Shown: positions 22,935 through 35,405, numbered from the stretch's first letter. The stretch: DNA of 64,000 nt from Microvelia longipes (GCA_018340805.1 JACMZG010001911.1:55962073-56026072), one strand, 5' to 3'. Numbers and translations are program-made. The notes: generated by a model from the sequence alone, not told the origin.

Positions 22935-23160
22935 ATCTACCTCCGTAGCCATGATCGTATATGCTCTCGATTTTGACACGAGAGGTCAGGGGTTCGCAGC
23001 CCGGGCAATGCTCTCAGTTTATATACAATATTTTGCCAACATTAAGTAATACTTTGAGCATAGTAGATGCGACTCACTTAAGGTTGTTTCCGCAGGATGA
23101 ATATCCTGATGGACCGAAAGACCCTGAATCGAGCATTTATTTACTCATTTTAACCTGATG
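22935..23160 (+). mobile_element. tRNA-derived SINE, family A
   Basis: A tRNA-like head has an A box (GTAGCCATGATCGTATATGC, about 22945-22964) and a B box (GGGGTTCGCAGCCC, 22989-23002), 44 bp from A start to B start. The 3' end (TTGTTTCCGCAGGATG, CCTGATGGACCGAAAGACCC, GAGCATTTATT) matches the tails at 35398, 31195 (reversed) and 61190 (reversed). The 65-codon frame inside is not a gene. Confidence 0.7.
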
Positions 23161-24564
23161 AATAATATTATCTTTTATAGTCGATGCCTTCATTTTTCCA
23201 TACATTTTTCCATCCTTATATTTTCCATTCAAATATCTAGTCCCATGCAACATCCATATAGAAAACACTGTTTAAGAGACTATTTTAAAGTAGCTGCGAC
23301 TGTGAGTGGCAGCTACATGTTTAAAGTTTAAAACATTTTATTTAAACAGAAGAAGTGACAAGCAAAAGTACCTCTATTTTTAGTCGGTGATTACTATCTT
23401 CTGTTGTTCCTTCGAGCCGGATTATCAATACATAACTAACATGGTTTACTCTATTACCCAATGGTTCTATCGAATCATTAATAACCATAATGATGTAACT
23501 TGATGATATTCGGAAAAGGAATAGTTTCTAGAGTGTCATTTTTCGTGTGACTGGTAATAGGTCATAAGATGAAACCTTTAACTTTTCGAAGTGCTTAAAC
23601 AATAACTTTCAACTTGTTATTGTATTATAGTAGCACTGCTAATAAGAAGAGTTTATATCTAAACAACTCTCTCAAGAAAAAAGTAGGAAAGAAATAAAGA
23701 AGATAAAAAGGAACATTAAACCAATAAGGAGTTAAGTACGATGGAAAAGTTAATTGAAACCAATTTACAGTTCACGGTCAATCTATGTTGTGAGTCATAG
23801 GTGCGGGTACCTTTATTTACAGGTATAACATGTGGATCTATAGTGGGGGACCACATGTCACATTATATACTCTAACAAAATCATCTTTAGTTAAAGTGAC
23901 CGAGACTAGATCAATCTTCTTGATAACCAGAGCACCAAGGGAATTACGAAAAGATAGGGGAAGTCCAAAGGGTATAAAAGGTGCTTTATCCTGAACTAAC
24001 TCAACCGCGAACTACCAACTGTTACGGTTATAACTTTTTTAGAAGTAACCACTTACCTCTGACACTTCAAAGGCTATTATAGAACATGAGATTTTTATCA
24101 TTTAAAACTATTTTCATCCACAACCAGGTGGCCGTAAAAGAGATTAATAGATATGATGAGCGTGCCATCATTTCTGTGTCATCAGCGTACTTAATTAACA
24201 TGAAATAAATATTCATACATAAGGTAAAGCAATAAGAAAAAAAACTTAACTTTCCAATTAACTATTTATAATTGCATTCGATGCTCTTGAGAGCAATTTA
24301 AAATAAAATAGGTAATGGAAAAGTAAAAAAGAGTCTGAATGAAAAACAATGACAAACAATTTGTTTGGTTGATTTCTCAAAGTAAACTGCATAATTATCT
24401 GCATAGCTTAATCTTATGTTAATATTAACAGTCCAGGCCTAACTTGGTTCTTCTGCAGAACATTAAACTAAAGGTAGGTAGCCCCTGAGACCAATTTATC
24501 GAAGATTTGATTATTCATTTCAAATAATTATAACACCTGAGGAACTCCAAACGAGAAGCCTTAT
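23161..24564. other. AT-rich stretch, nothing recognised
   Basis: No open frame of interest, RNA structure or repeat copy was seen. Confidence 0.4.
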
Positions 24565-24566
24565 GT

Positions 24567-24638
<72 letters not shown>
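24565..24638. repeat. (TA)n microsatellite
   Basis: About 35 TA units with one interruption near the start. Confidence 0.95.
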
Positions 24639-25214
24639 CCTCCTTGCTTGTGTGTAATGAGGTAAACGGGGTTTGCTCTAAAAATGTAATTTCAGGTATA
24701 TTAACTGTGACTTCCTTTATGGCTATTTTACTACCATTAAATGGTTAACTATTAATTAGTAAACAATTAAATGCCCATAAGGAGGTAGGATTTGAACATT
24801 AAAATAGATTTTAAATAGACATGAAACAAAAAACATATCTAAGTACATGATACTTCTCTCGCCTGATTGCAATTACTGGATCGTTTCTCTAACATACCTT
24901 TCCATGCAAATACAACTGCATCAACTCTAATGCATGTAGCAAAAATTGTTGTTTTATTATTAAAAAAAAAATGTTTTACAAAAATGGAGGAACTACCATA
25001 GCATAATTGAACTTGACAGACATGAAAAATCTTAACTACTCTTATCCAAATGTAGTGAAGAAAGTAAAAAAATATCATAGAAACTACAAAAAACAAGAAA
25101 AAGCAAACTAACCTTATATTTCTAAGGTATATCAGAGCAATTTCTCATTGAATTAAACATTAATTAAAATCTAACATGTATTTAACTGCATTGTGCGTTG
25201 ACTTGAACAATGGT
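24639..25214. other. AT-rich stretch, nothing recognised
   Basis: The minus-strand open frame at 24839-25096 has no recognisable domain or splice context. Confidence 0.35.
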
Positions 25215-25592
25215 TTTATCGGCTAATGGTGATTAGAGTGATGTAAGAAGGGAAGGGTGTAATGAAGCGACAGAGGATCGTATTGAGGCAGGTGGTATGA
25301 CGTCACATGTGTAATTGTATCAATGGGTGAACCATTGTCCTCCATCCCAAGGGATGTATGAAGGTAGGGAGAAGCCCTATTTTCTAAAAATGATTTAGTG
25401 CACAAGCGGTGTAACACCCTTCAAGGTACTCCTAAAGGGATCTGGCTCCATATCGATTTTGGTACGCTAACAGTCGATGCTAACCCCTTTAGTATTTGTT
25501 GAGTAAGAGCATTTGAACCCCGAAAGGATGAGATTTGAGCACGTGAGTTCCGTGTGCTTACCCTAACGGATCAGCAAACTCATAATTTTAAT
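25215..25592 (-). mobile_element. Probable tRNA-headed SINE, family W
   Basis: On the minus strand the head reads TGATCCGTTAGGGTAAGC (A-box-like) and, about 45 bp on, CGGGGTTCAAATGC (B-box-like), both near 25500-25580. The body includes GGAGGACAATGGTTCACCC and GCTTCATTACACCCTTCC, related to GAGGACAATGG and GCGTCATTAGACCCTTCC in the GC-raised patch at 29640-29900. A TGACGTCA (CRE-type) palindrome lies at 25298-25305. Boundaries are approximate. Confidence 0.45.
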
Positions 25593-27639
25593 TTTTTTAA
25601 TCCCCTTCTTCACTACTTCCCCGTACCATTTACTAGGATTTTGTCCCTGTCAATTTCATTATAATCTTTTACGACGGTATTATAAAAACGTGCCGTGAGT
25701 TCACATTTATTTGCTTAATGGTGTTTTATTTATAACGAACAGTCATGACGCAAAATACAAATTTATTTTAAAAATAATCAGGTTATCACGATAACAGTAC
25801 GTAGGATTATGATGATAAATGGACCCACCAATACTAGATCTAAAATGGTCACTTCCACTTTTAATTAAATTTAAATTCGTTTGATTAATGTTTTTATTCA
25901 GGCATGTAGTCTCAACTGTTTTACAGCACACAATCACTATATTATAAAATGAAGATGATTTCACATCACTCAGATGTTAAACGTTTATGACCCCTTGTTG
26001 TCAAAGAAAGAAAATAGAAATTAATGCATAATTCAACTTATTTGTTTTTCAAAGATCTTACTGAACATACATTCTATTTGAAGTTTTTAAAGACTGAAGT
26101 CACAGAAGAATTGAGAAACGTGTCAAGTTTGGTTAATAATGACAGAGATAAAAAGATGGATTTAACATACTGGTATTGGCTTGAAATCCCTCAGTTGTGT
26201 GTGTAAGCAAAAGAATACGCGTAGCTAGGTGAAATTTTAGTAATCATGTCAATGCTGAATTTTATTTGCTAACCATTATTTACCAACTTAAGTTAAATTA
26301 ATACTACTATTGCACCCAAATTGCCATTTAAACTAATAAATTTCTAAAGAATTTGAAATAATGTTTCATTAGATATTTAAAAAAATAATAAAGGAAATAT
26401 TTCGACTCCAAAAAGTTAACTCTCTTCTATCTAACCCATATACAATTCATCCTACTAATTCAGTGAAAAATAAAGTTACAATCAAACAAATAAGGCACAA
26501 GTTAAAATTGGATATAAATTTCAAAGATCAATAAAAACATTTTAAGGTTTTAGAATAAGTGAAGTAGAAAATGTCAGACGACTGTTGGTTAAAAAGAAGT
26601 TTGTTTAGCTTTCTAGGACATGGATAGAAAATAAAGTTGAAATTATTTATAGAATTCCAAAAATATAAAGGCTATCGATAATTTAGTTCTGCTAGGGAAT
26701 ACGCGGCACATATTTGCATCTAGATATAATATTACTCTCACAGATCCAATCGAATACAATTGATTTTCGTTTGCCATTACTGTTTGAAACAAAATTTTAA
26801 CATTTACCTAGAGCCAAGAAACAGAGATAACACTGATAAGGAAACTAATACTAAATGTCATCCTAAACTAGCGGTAAACTTCATTGGATTGGGGTTGATA
26901 TTATTCAATACAACCAATCGAACAAAAAACAGATGTAATTAGAGATAAAAAGTTTATGAAATAGAATCAATTCATTTCAATTCGTAAAGGTGAATTTAGA
27001 AAAGTGAGTAAGGTCATGATTTAGAATCTGGAAGAGGGTGGAAAATTTTATTTCATTTCTTCACACCCCTTGTCCTTGTTAGATGCGAATGTCTTTCTTC
27101 TATTCTTATGGTAATAGGAAATGATGGTAAGCCCGAGTGGGAACCCTTATCAGTCAAACTCTTATGGCACACGTCTGACGTGCTGACTCATCCTCACCTT
27201 ACTAAATATTCATTCATATTTCTCCATAATATTTTATGAGCCACTAGTTCTTTTATTATTAAAAGTATGGGATAGAGCTTGAAAACCTGTAAGTATGCTC
27301 TGACAAGAAGAAATCTAAACTAAGTTTAAAAGTAGTCAAAACGATTAGGAATGCGATTTCAAAAATGTTTATCAATGTATCAGTGCAATTCGAGCCAGTA
27401 AGTATAAAACTATTACACGTCTTATGTCTCATTTTTGAGTTCTTTCAGCTTTAACATCTGAAAAGACACAAGTGTCAAGGTATCAACTCAAGTGTTGATA
27501 CCTTTGAAATTATCTGAAAAAGTGAAATTTATTAATTAGGCTATTCACTGGGATCAAAAGTAAATAGTTATCTTTAACAGAAGAAGTATTAAAAGAGAAA
27601 TAAAGAAACTTACCAGCTTCTTTTCTTTTAAATTATTTT
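25593..27639. other. AT-rich stretch with one hairpin
   Basis: An 11-bp perfect stem (AAGGTATCAAC) with a 6-base loop lies at 27477-27504. Short open frames at 25743, 26024 and 26760 show no domains. Confidence 0.35.
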
Positions 27640-28080
27640 GATTTCTTATGAAATCAATATTATTCTTCAAGAATAAAACAAGTAAAGGAATCTAAATGCA
27701 TCTATTGGTTTCCTTTGTATTTATTAAGAATCAAATCGAATATAAGCGACCCTTATGCATATTATTGATCCTTTTATCTTCTTCATGAATCAAATCAAAC
27801 TAAAGGTAAGAAATCTAAATGTATCTCAACAGTTTCCTTAGTTCCTTCTTTAATGATAAATTAAAGCTATGAGATCTTTATGCATATAATCAGTTTCATT
27901 TATCTTCAAAGGAATTTAAATGCATATCATGAGTTCCCTTTCTCTTCTTTAAAAATTATTTGATTAAGAATGACATTGAAAACAAGAATTTAAAAGATGC
28001 ATCTAATTATTATCCTTAACCTTTTATTAGAAAGATTTGAGTAAAATTTAATCAAAAGAATCTAAATTAATTCACCATTT
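27640..28080. repeat. Degenerate ~60-bp minisatellite
   Basis: Recurring blocks AATCTAAATGCATCTA, TTGGTTTCCTTTG and AAGAATCAAATCGAA start near 27688, 27748, 27809, 27870, 27911 and 27994. The spacing is uneven and the units are strongly diverged. Confidence 0.55.
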
Positions 28081-28189
28081 CGTCAATAAAATACTAATCA
28101 AAAGAAAGTTTAGATTTGTTAGTTTATTTGATGCAAAGTGTCAAAATCAGAACCGTAGAATATCGTTAAGTCATTCTCAATAGGAAATA

Positions 28190-28650
28190 AGGATTAGAGG
28201 CATACTGCTCACTTCCCTCCACAATATAAAGAGCCGTTACGCCGGTAAATTTAAATATTCTGATAGGTGAATGAAGGGTGGAGAAAAAGATTTGAAGGTA
28301 ATATCACATATGGGGGTGTTTTTATAAAGAGGCAGATGTGACCTGGCGTCATTACAAAGACCCTTCCATCAGCCAATTTATCCTTAATGGTGGTCCTTTC
28401 CATTGAATATCACCCACCTTTAGAAAGACCGCGCTAAATAAACTGCAATTATTAAGACTAGGGAGGTGAATAGGATCTAGTGGAGGGATTAAGGCACCTC
28501 TGGACGCGTGCCTGCCCCGTGAGAACGCATTCCCCTATAGTTTTCTTTTCACCCTTCTCACCTAGATTAGATCCGCTAAACTGATTCCATCCCCACGTGA
28601 TGTAAAGCCACCCCTCCATTGTCCTTTCACTAGCACCCAACAATCTCCGT
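28190..28650. repeat. GC-raised patch, possible family W relatives
   Basis: GGCGTCATTACAAAGACCCT at about 28354 (plus) and AAGGACAATGGAGGGG at about 28610-28625 (minus) resemble blocks of the element at 25215-25592. The patch is less AT-rich than its surroundings. The 61-codon minus frame at 28458-28643 has no recognised domain. Confidence 0.3.
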
Positions 28651-29639
28651 TAAATCGTATTATTTTTTCTACATCAGAGTGTCACAAACGGTAATCCTAT
28701 GTCCTCTTATAAGATTTAGATGACATGTTAAGGAAATTAAAAATACGGAAGCAACAAAATATAAGTATTAAAGTAGTATGAGCTCAAATATAAGAAAACG
28801 TCTGATTAAGATTTCATAAAAGGAATAGAAGACAATCAAATTTAGTTCCATATAATATCTCAATAACATAAAAAAACCTTAAACTCAAAGTCGAATTGAT
28901 TTTCAGATTTAAGGCAGTTTCACACAGTTCTGGATATAATGATGACAACAATAGAAAAGCAGCGAAAGCTGATAATTCGAAAAAATTTCAGCAAATTTGA
29001 TTTTATAACCAACTCACGGTTGCTAATAATAATTACAAAAGCTAAAAATGTAATAATTAAATTAACAAAAAATAAAGTATTAGTACAACTAAATTTGAAC
29101 TTTAGATTCAAATAAATTTGTAACGCAAATTACCAGTGACTTTAGCGATAATTTGATTGCCTTGGGGTCGACGAGTAACATGTTGATACGGTATGGTTGA
29201 GGATTCAGAGTAATTGTAATTATATACTTGGATTTTTTCTCTATTTGACATTCTTAGGTCACAAACAATGTTACGTTACGTTGTTTACCGAAAACTTAGA
29301 TAAAATGAAGAAATTATTCAAGAATAGCAGCACACAACATCCTCACATGCATACGAAACAGGGGAGTCAACGATAGTCTTTTTCTCAAAAACAAATATTA
29401 AACGATAAAACATCTGAAGTAGAGTATGTTAAAAGATATCTTCATATAAATGTTAAATAATGAGGTTCATATAAATCAAGATGAAAGGTAATGCCAAGAA
29501 AGAAAAGTACAAAGCTGACAGAACGAGAGTTAAAAGCTAATAGGAGGGAGATGTAAGATATATCTCGTAGGTGAATCCAGAGGGTTTCCTTTGTTCTCGT
29601 ATAAGTTTAAATGGAAAAGTAATTAGGGGAATCTGTAAA

Positions 29640-29905
29640 GAAAAGTCTGGGCAACCGAGTATTGTCCAGTCGAGAGAGGAGCGGACATCCATTCACGACC
29701 AGGTCAGCCCTCGGGCACACGAGATTTTAATACCGTAAGGTGGAATCGTCCACCGAGGACAATAAAATAGAGTAATAATTGGGAGTGGAGGGGTGGTGAA
29801 GACAAAGGAAGCCCTGAGACAGGAAGGGTCTAATGACGCTTCCTCGAGCCGCCTCCTGTACTATTGTACCAGATGACCATTGTCCTCAGGAGTCGCTCTT
29901 ATCTT
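29640..29905 (-). repeat. GC-raised patch related to family W
   Basis: On the minus strand GAGGACAATGGTCATC, TGGTACAATAGTAC and GCGTCATTAGACCCTTCC align in order with the SINE at 25215-25592. No B box was found, so it may be a body fragment. GC content is well above background. Confidence 0.35.
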
Positions 29906-30479
29906 AGAGAGCCTCTCTACAGTAGAAATACAATAGGAGTTATCGACCGGTAAAGTCAAAGCTTCTCTTACGTCTCTTGTCTTTAAAGACTTTTAACACA
30001 AAACCTGCCTACCCTTTAACATTATATTTATCTAAAAAAAATCTTTCCTTTTGCTTCCATAAAAATAAAATTTACACAGAAGTAACATTCAATATCCTGT
30101 GAACTAAATTATACCATAAAATACTTAAAAATCTGTAATCTAAGATTAAAGACATTTCGTTGCAACTTCTACAATTTGGAAATAATCAAGACAAATCAGA
30201 GATTATTATATTGGTATAAACTCAAAGCGATACTATATTGTGAGAAACCACACTAGAATAATATTTTAGCTCTCTAAAAGTAAGGGAAGTAACATTAAGG
30301 GAACATTTTCATCAGATTTAATTTTACAGGGTTCTGTTGAGTAATTTTCAAGAATAGGCCAACTAGTAAATTATTAAGTATTACCATTAAAGTTTCTCAC
30401 AAGTTAACATTTATATTAAAAAAGCACACTTTCTACATTTTAGACATCATTAGTGCCGGAACCATGTTTAAAAACCATG

Positions 30480-30747
30480 TGAAATATATCATTTGATACT
30501 ACCGAGTTTTGCAAAACATGAATAGTTGACACAATATCATTGTGCTAGGGACCATAGAAAATGTAACAAGCAAAATGCAATGCTACATCTGGAAACTGTT
30601 CCATCATTCGACATTCGTCATCATTGATGGCTCGACATAATGTCATGTCCCACTCTGTTACGTCTAACTCATCAGGGCGCCGACAGAGCCTGAACTCACT
30701 CTGACCTTTAATTAATTACTCTGACCGGAATTAATTGAAGGTCAGGA
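30480..30747. mobile_element. Family F element, left arm and centre
   Basis: It begins near TTTGATACTACCGAGTTTTG (about 30492) and runs through ATGCTACATCTGG, GTCATCATTGATGGCTCGAC, CATCAGGGCGCCGACAGAGC and GACCTTTAATTAATTAC to the centre (GGAATTAATTGAAGGTCAG), where the partner arm is replaced by a family Y repeat and (TA)n. Confidence 0.65.
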
Positions 30748-30913
30748 TCATGGATGGGGAAGGAAAATTTTTTGAAGGGGGGACTTACTAATCAAGAATA
30801 TGTTAATATTTTGATGCTGTAATAAATAAATAATGAAATATATATATATATATATTATATATATATATATATTATATATTATATATATATATATATATAA
30901 TATATATATATAA
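30748..30913 (+). repeat. Family Y repeat plus (TA)n inside an F element
   Basis: GATGGGGAAGGAAAATTTTT, GGGGGGACTTACTAATC and GATGCTGTAATA match 21905-21983, followed by about 75 bp of interrupted TA repeats (30838-30913). Confidence 0.75.
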
Positions 30914-31060
30914 TGTTAACAAGCAAAATGCAATGCTACATCTGGAAACTGTTCATCATACGAATTCGTCATCATTGATGGCTCAACATAATGTCATGTC
31001 CTTCTCTGTTTCGTTACGTCTAACTCTTCAAGGCGCCGACAGAGCCTGATGTGAAATATT
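30914..31060. mobile_element. Family F arm fragment
   Basis: AACAAGCAAAATGCAATGCT, GATGGCTCAACATAATGTC, GTTACGTCTAACTC and GGCGCCGACAGAGCCTGA repeat the left arm in the same direction. This arm starts abruptly at the (TA)n edge. Confidence 0.65.
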
Positions 31061-31194
31061 TCTGCATCGTTATTAGGGAATATCATACGTTTTCTTAACG
31101 TAGCAATTCGCAACTCTTTTTTAATATCGAATTTTTTCACAGAATCAGGTCTCTGAACATTATTAGATACAACAAAATTAGACTGGACCTAATA

Positions 31195-31437
31195 ATAATA
31201 ATTATGCCGGTTAGAGCCTTGCGGGGTTTTTAGAAATAACACCTGAGGAAAACACTTCAAGTTGTAGTGGCAACTGTTGCTCTTAAAATATAATTGATGG
31301 CGATAATTTATCAGAACAAATCTAATAAAAACTGAACGGAACCTGGGATGCGATACCCAAACCTTTATAGGATCAAAAGTTAGTGTAAATTAACGCTTTA
31401 ATGACATTGACCGAGGCGGACCTAATAAACATTAAAT
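31195..31437 (-). mobile_element. tRNA-derived SINE, family A, diverged
   Basis: It aligns along its length with 61190-61437. Minus-strand A-box region at about 31398-31417, a decayed B box (GGTATCGCATCCC) at about 31347-31359, and a tail with GGCTCTAACCGGCAT then ATT repeats at 31195-31210. It lies between the two ends of the F cluster. Confidence 0.6.
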
Positions 31438-31443
31438 ACACTT

Positions 31444-31490
31444 TATGCGTCAACTATTCATGTTTTGCAAAACTCGGTAGTATCAAATGA
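31444..31490. mobile_element. Outer terminus of a family F element
   Basis: GTCAACTATTCATGTTTTGC and AAAACTCGGTAGTATCAAA are the reverse complement of the terminus at 30490-30535, so the two frame a ~1 kb composite interval. Confidence 0.7.
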
Positions 31491-31494
31491 TGTA

Positions 31495-32177
31495 TGAAGT
31501 ATTACACATGAAGAGACTTTTATTTTTTATAGGATGTACAATGTATTGCAAAATTCACCGCAAAATAATGGAGAAGACATTAAAATTGATTTTATTGAAT
31601 ACACCCAACATTAATGCTGTTCAATAGATATCGAAAAAAGTTAGGCACGTGTTAGAAGTATTAAAGAAAGTTAACTTTACGATACTCACATTGAGGACAG
31701 TTAATAGTGAAAAAAATCTAAGGAAAAGAAAAGTATTTATGCTACATTGGGCCCACAAAGCATTGAGAAAGATTGACACAAAGCAACGAGGATATTTCAA
31801 GAATGGTTTATGTATTAGGAGGGATTCACTGTAGGTTGATCGATGAGCTCAAGCGTTATTCTAATGACCGTATCAAAAATAAGGGGTTGGAGTCTTAGGG
31901 CTTTAAGACAGGACAATGGTCTGACCTGTCCACCCCTCTCAATACCTATAGACTCACTCTGCCTTGTATTTCCTTGATGACCATGGAAAATTCATACATC
32001 AACTCGGATGAAAGCCAACAAAAACTGAATAATAAAGCTGAGATCATCCAACACATGGGGTCCTTCATCAAAACAATACATCAATGGTAACCATACGTCA
32101 CAACTATTTTTGGACTAAAACAGTGCAGAAAATTTAAATAAGTAAATAATTAATAATAATATTTATTAGAGTTCTTA
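31495..32177. other. No gene recognised
   Basis: AGGACAATGG at about 31912 resembles a family W core. The 61-codon frame at 31649-31834 has no domain. Confidence 0.3.
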
Positions 32178-32640
32178 TTTTTCTGATTTACTACGAATTA
32201 AAAAATCGATTACAGGGTACTTTGGAACTTTTCGTCGCCACATCAGATTCGCTAAGTTCATCCTGAGAATATAAAAACCACCGAATTAATACTGCAAAAC
32301 ATACTGTATTTAGACTCGCTAAGCAATAATAAAAAAAATACTTCTCAGACAGTAAATAAATTTCTTCTATTCCCATCGGTCACCCATCCAGGCACTAACC
32401 TCGCTCGATGCTGCTTAACTTTTATAATCCAAAAATAACTGCTGATATACTTGCCCTATATAAACTAAACTTAATATAGTTATTTTTTAGGGATACACTT
32501 TTAAAAAATTTCAATTCAATTTGATTTTTTCTTCAATTTAGTACAGTTTTTATAAAAACGTATACAAGTCATTCGATAAAACTAATAGTGAGATGAAACT
32601 TGGATTGATCAGAAAAGGGTTCACATAATTGATAAGAGAT
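32178..32640 (-). repeat. Family X repeat with the best-preserved 5S module
   Basis: Plus-strand order: CGATTACAGGGTACTTTG, CACATCAGATTCGCTAAG, the 5S block, ATACTTGCCCTATATAAAC, AAACTTAATATAG, GTATACAAGTCATTCGATAA and TGAGATGAAACTT. The last blocks match about 60612-60650. The outer part of the family is missing. Confidence 0.6.
32371..32421 (-). ncRNA. 5S rRNA-derived promoter module
   Basis: On the minus strand AAGTTAAGCAGCATCGAGC, GAGGTTAGTGCCTGGATGG and GTGACCGATGGGAA follow, base for base with few changes, the 5S rRNA segment AGTTAAGCAGCGTCGGGC..GGTCAGTACTTGGATGGGTGACC..TGGGAA. That segment contains the polymerase III internal control region (box A, intermediate element, box C). The 5' part of 5S is replaced by unrelated AT-rich sequence, so this is a derived element, not a 5S gene. 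Confidence 0.75.
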
Positions 32641-34340
32641 GTTCACATAAATACCTATAAACAGCTAATGAGCCAAATATGGAGTTCTTTAAAAATGTAT
32701 AAATCAATTAGTCAATCTGGTTCAAGTTCGTTAAAACGGCGCCTATATTATTATATGGTTTATGAATAATAATATATAAAAATAATTACTTCTTATAATT
32801 ATTATTTTTTTAAACTATTGTGGATGACAATATATTAATCGTTTTTAATTCTAGTGTGCTTTTTATTAAACATCATAAACATAATTACACTTCAAACTTT
32901 TACCCCCTCCCACTAAACAAAAACGTATTTACCTATACTATACAAAGTATGTTAAACGAATTAACACGAAAATTAGGGTCATCTGGATTTAATTTAAGTT
33001 ATAATTTTACTTTTCTAATTTAAATTTTACCATAGGAAAGTTTAGCAACACGGTATACAAAGCATTTACTTAGTGATTCATAGCTATTTCTAAATGAGTC
33101 AGTAAAAAGCTCTTGTTTTTAAAAACAGCTCTATACGCAATATTTCATCCTGGTCTAGCGGCTTCACCAAACTAGGAATGAATTAATTAAATGACATTAA
33201 TAAATTACAACAAAGTAGGCTTTTGCAAAAATGTTGGTAGGATTTCCCTGAAAATTTGTAACACGAAAATAGGGATATAAAACGCTAGGTGAGAAACGCA
33301 GGAGAAAAATAAACAGTAGCGATTCTCATTGTTAACCAACAAACAATTCTAAATTACAGAATTTTATCTGCCGTTATTCGGAAAAGTATTAAATTTCTCT
33401 CAAAAAATTAGTGAGAACGGTTGTTTTTCACTACATGGCTGAAGACCGTTTATTATTTGTCAAGTTTTGGAACGGGTATAAAGAAGGGGGGTAGGTTTTA
33501 TGTAGAATGAGTTTGAATTAATAGTGAAGTTGGGAAGGGAAATTTACATGCGATGTTATACTATAGAGGGGGAAATGTCAGAGGAAAAAGTATAATATGC
33601 CAAATAACTTGGATAACTGTAGGTATCATTACCATAGTATAAAAGGTCCCACATACAAAAACTGGGTAACATCCTATCAATTAAACACTCGTTTCCCACT
33701 CCCCTTCCTATACAGAGTGGACGCTTTATTAAAACCCTTGGGAAAAGAAGTATGTGAAAAAATATAAAAAAAAAATGTAAAAAGGGGAATCTAAAGCGAG
33801 TTTTTCACGTAATAGGTTAAGTGGTTAAAAATCAATCGGCTGTGGATACAAGCCAAATCGTTTTTTTTCACCTCTCCTATGCTCTTGTAACCCTGTACTG
33901 ATGGCTAATGCCTTTACACCGATATTTGGCCAATGATATTCCATTTAACTTTTTCATACAAGTTACTTCTTTATGACAAAATAACACGTGTATTTGATTT
34001 ATTGGATATTGGATAGTAGATGACATATTAAAACAACAAAAGACTACTGCAACAAAATCTACTATACTGTAATTGAGACATCACCTAAACATTTAAATAA
34101 TCATCAACATTTAAATAATGATCTGCATATTGATAGTAACAATTTTAATCAAATAAATAAATACCCGTTTAAGGGCATTTATTTAGTCATTAGTACATTT
34201 ACCCTGCGGGAACCACTCTCATCTACTCAAAGTATTCATTATAGTTTTAATAAAGTATTTTAACACAAATGCATTAAAAATGTTTTTAATTTATTTGTTG
34301 ACTTGCCAACATATAATGGCAGTGATATTAAAATCAAATT
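32641..34340. other. AT-rich stretch, nothing recognised
   Basis: No repeat copy, domain or RNA-like structure was recognised. Confidence 0.35.
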
Positions 34341-34400
34341 AATTGTCAAGCTTTTCACGTCAATATAAACTTTCGGCCTTCATCAAATAATTTACTGACG
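34341..34400 (-). repeat. Weak Penelope/hammerhead-like motif
   Basis: The minus strand reads TTTGATGAAGGCCGAAAG, then TTTATATTGACGTG. GATGA..GGCCGAAA is the sort of sequence found near ends of Penelope-like elements, but the first core base is changed and stem II would be minimal. Confidence 0.2.
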
Positions 34401-34889
34401 AGGCTGATAATCTACTATTTTTATAGATTTTTCATCTTTTCCCTTATGTTGGATAAGGCAACAATTGAATCTGTAAAAGAAAAGGTTTTAGAAATCGTAA
34501 AAACGATCCAACACAGTCTATGTGGATTGATGATGGTCCGTCTTAGCTATTCAGGAGGTATAACACTAGAAAACTAATGTTTTTTAAACCCCTCTTGAAC
34601 CAGCCAATACAATCTGATAAATGATTTCTGCACTAGTGCCGAAATTGAAAAATGTGACGGACTTTTCGGATAGACTGGACCAGATTATGTTGGACCGAAC
34701 TAATGGGCCGGAAAATAGTAGTTTTCTACACCCCTTTTGTCACGAGTGGATTGAAGAAGAATTCTTCACTTTTAGTTTTTTACTGAGAACAAAAGAAATG
34801 GTATTCCAGAATAAGAACTGCAAATAAATACAAACTTGATAGGGTAAAAAGGATATATAGGCAAATACTAAAACTTATCATGAAAAGAG

Positions 34890-35290
34890 CGCTGCTGTAG
34901 GATTGTAAGAAACATTAATAAGATTAGAAAAACAATAATAGAATAATTGGATGAAGCAAAAATATTGGAAAAACATGGATTATAATAACAGAAACATATA
35001 TGTAAAGTTGTATGATACATATAAAGAATAGCAAAAAACACTAAGATAACTGAAAGAAACAGAAATATATGGAATTGGAGAAAAGTAGAATTGTTTTAAC
35101 AGAAACATACATGTAGAACTGAATGATACACGTATAAAGTAAACGGAAGAAGATCAAATATAAAAGAAGCACCAATGTATAAAATTGAAGGAAACATAGA
35201 TTGAATTAAATAAAGGCATACATAGAATTTATGAAAACACAAATAGAATTAGAAGAACCATAAATAGATTATGCTAGAAATAATTCATGC
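34890..35290. repeat. Very degenerate ~110-bp tandem repeat
   Basis: TAACAGAAACATATATGTA..TATGATACATATAAAG at about 34985 reappears as TAACAGAAACATACATGTA..AATGATACACGTATAAAG at about 35098. Further GAAACATAGA and GCATACATAGA echoes follow. Confidence 0.4.
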
Positions 35291-35334
35291 ATATATTTAT
35301 TTTTAAAGAAATGTACTCTTTCCCTTTTGTTGGC

Positions 35335-35405
35335 AAGCTTGTAACATTTCCTAGGTGTCTCTCGCACAATTATATTGCGTCAACAATTCATGTTTTGCAC
35401 AACTG
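35335..35405. mobile_element. Family F terminal fragment
   Basis: TTGTAACATTTCCTAGGTGT, CTCGCACAATTATATTG and GTCAACAATTCATGTTTTGC match the right end of the element at 20895-21330. It is immediately followed by a family A SINE tail. Confidence 0.7.
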
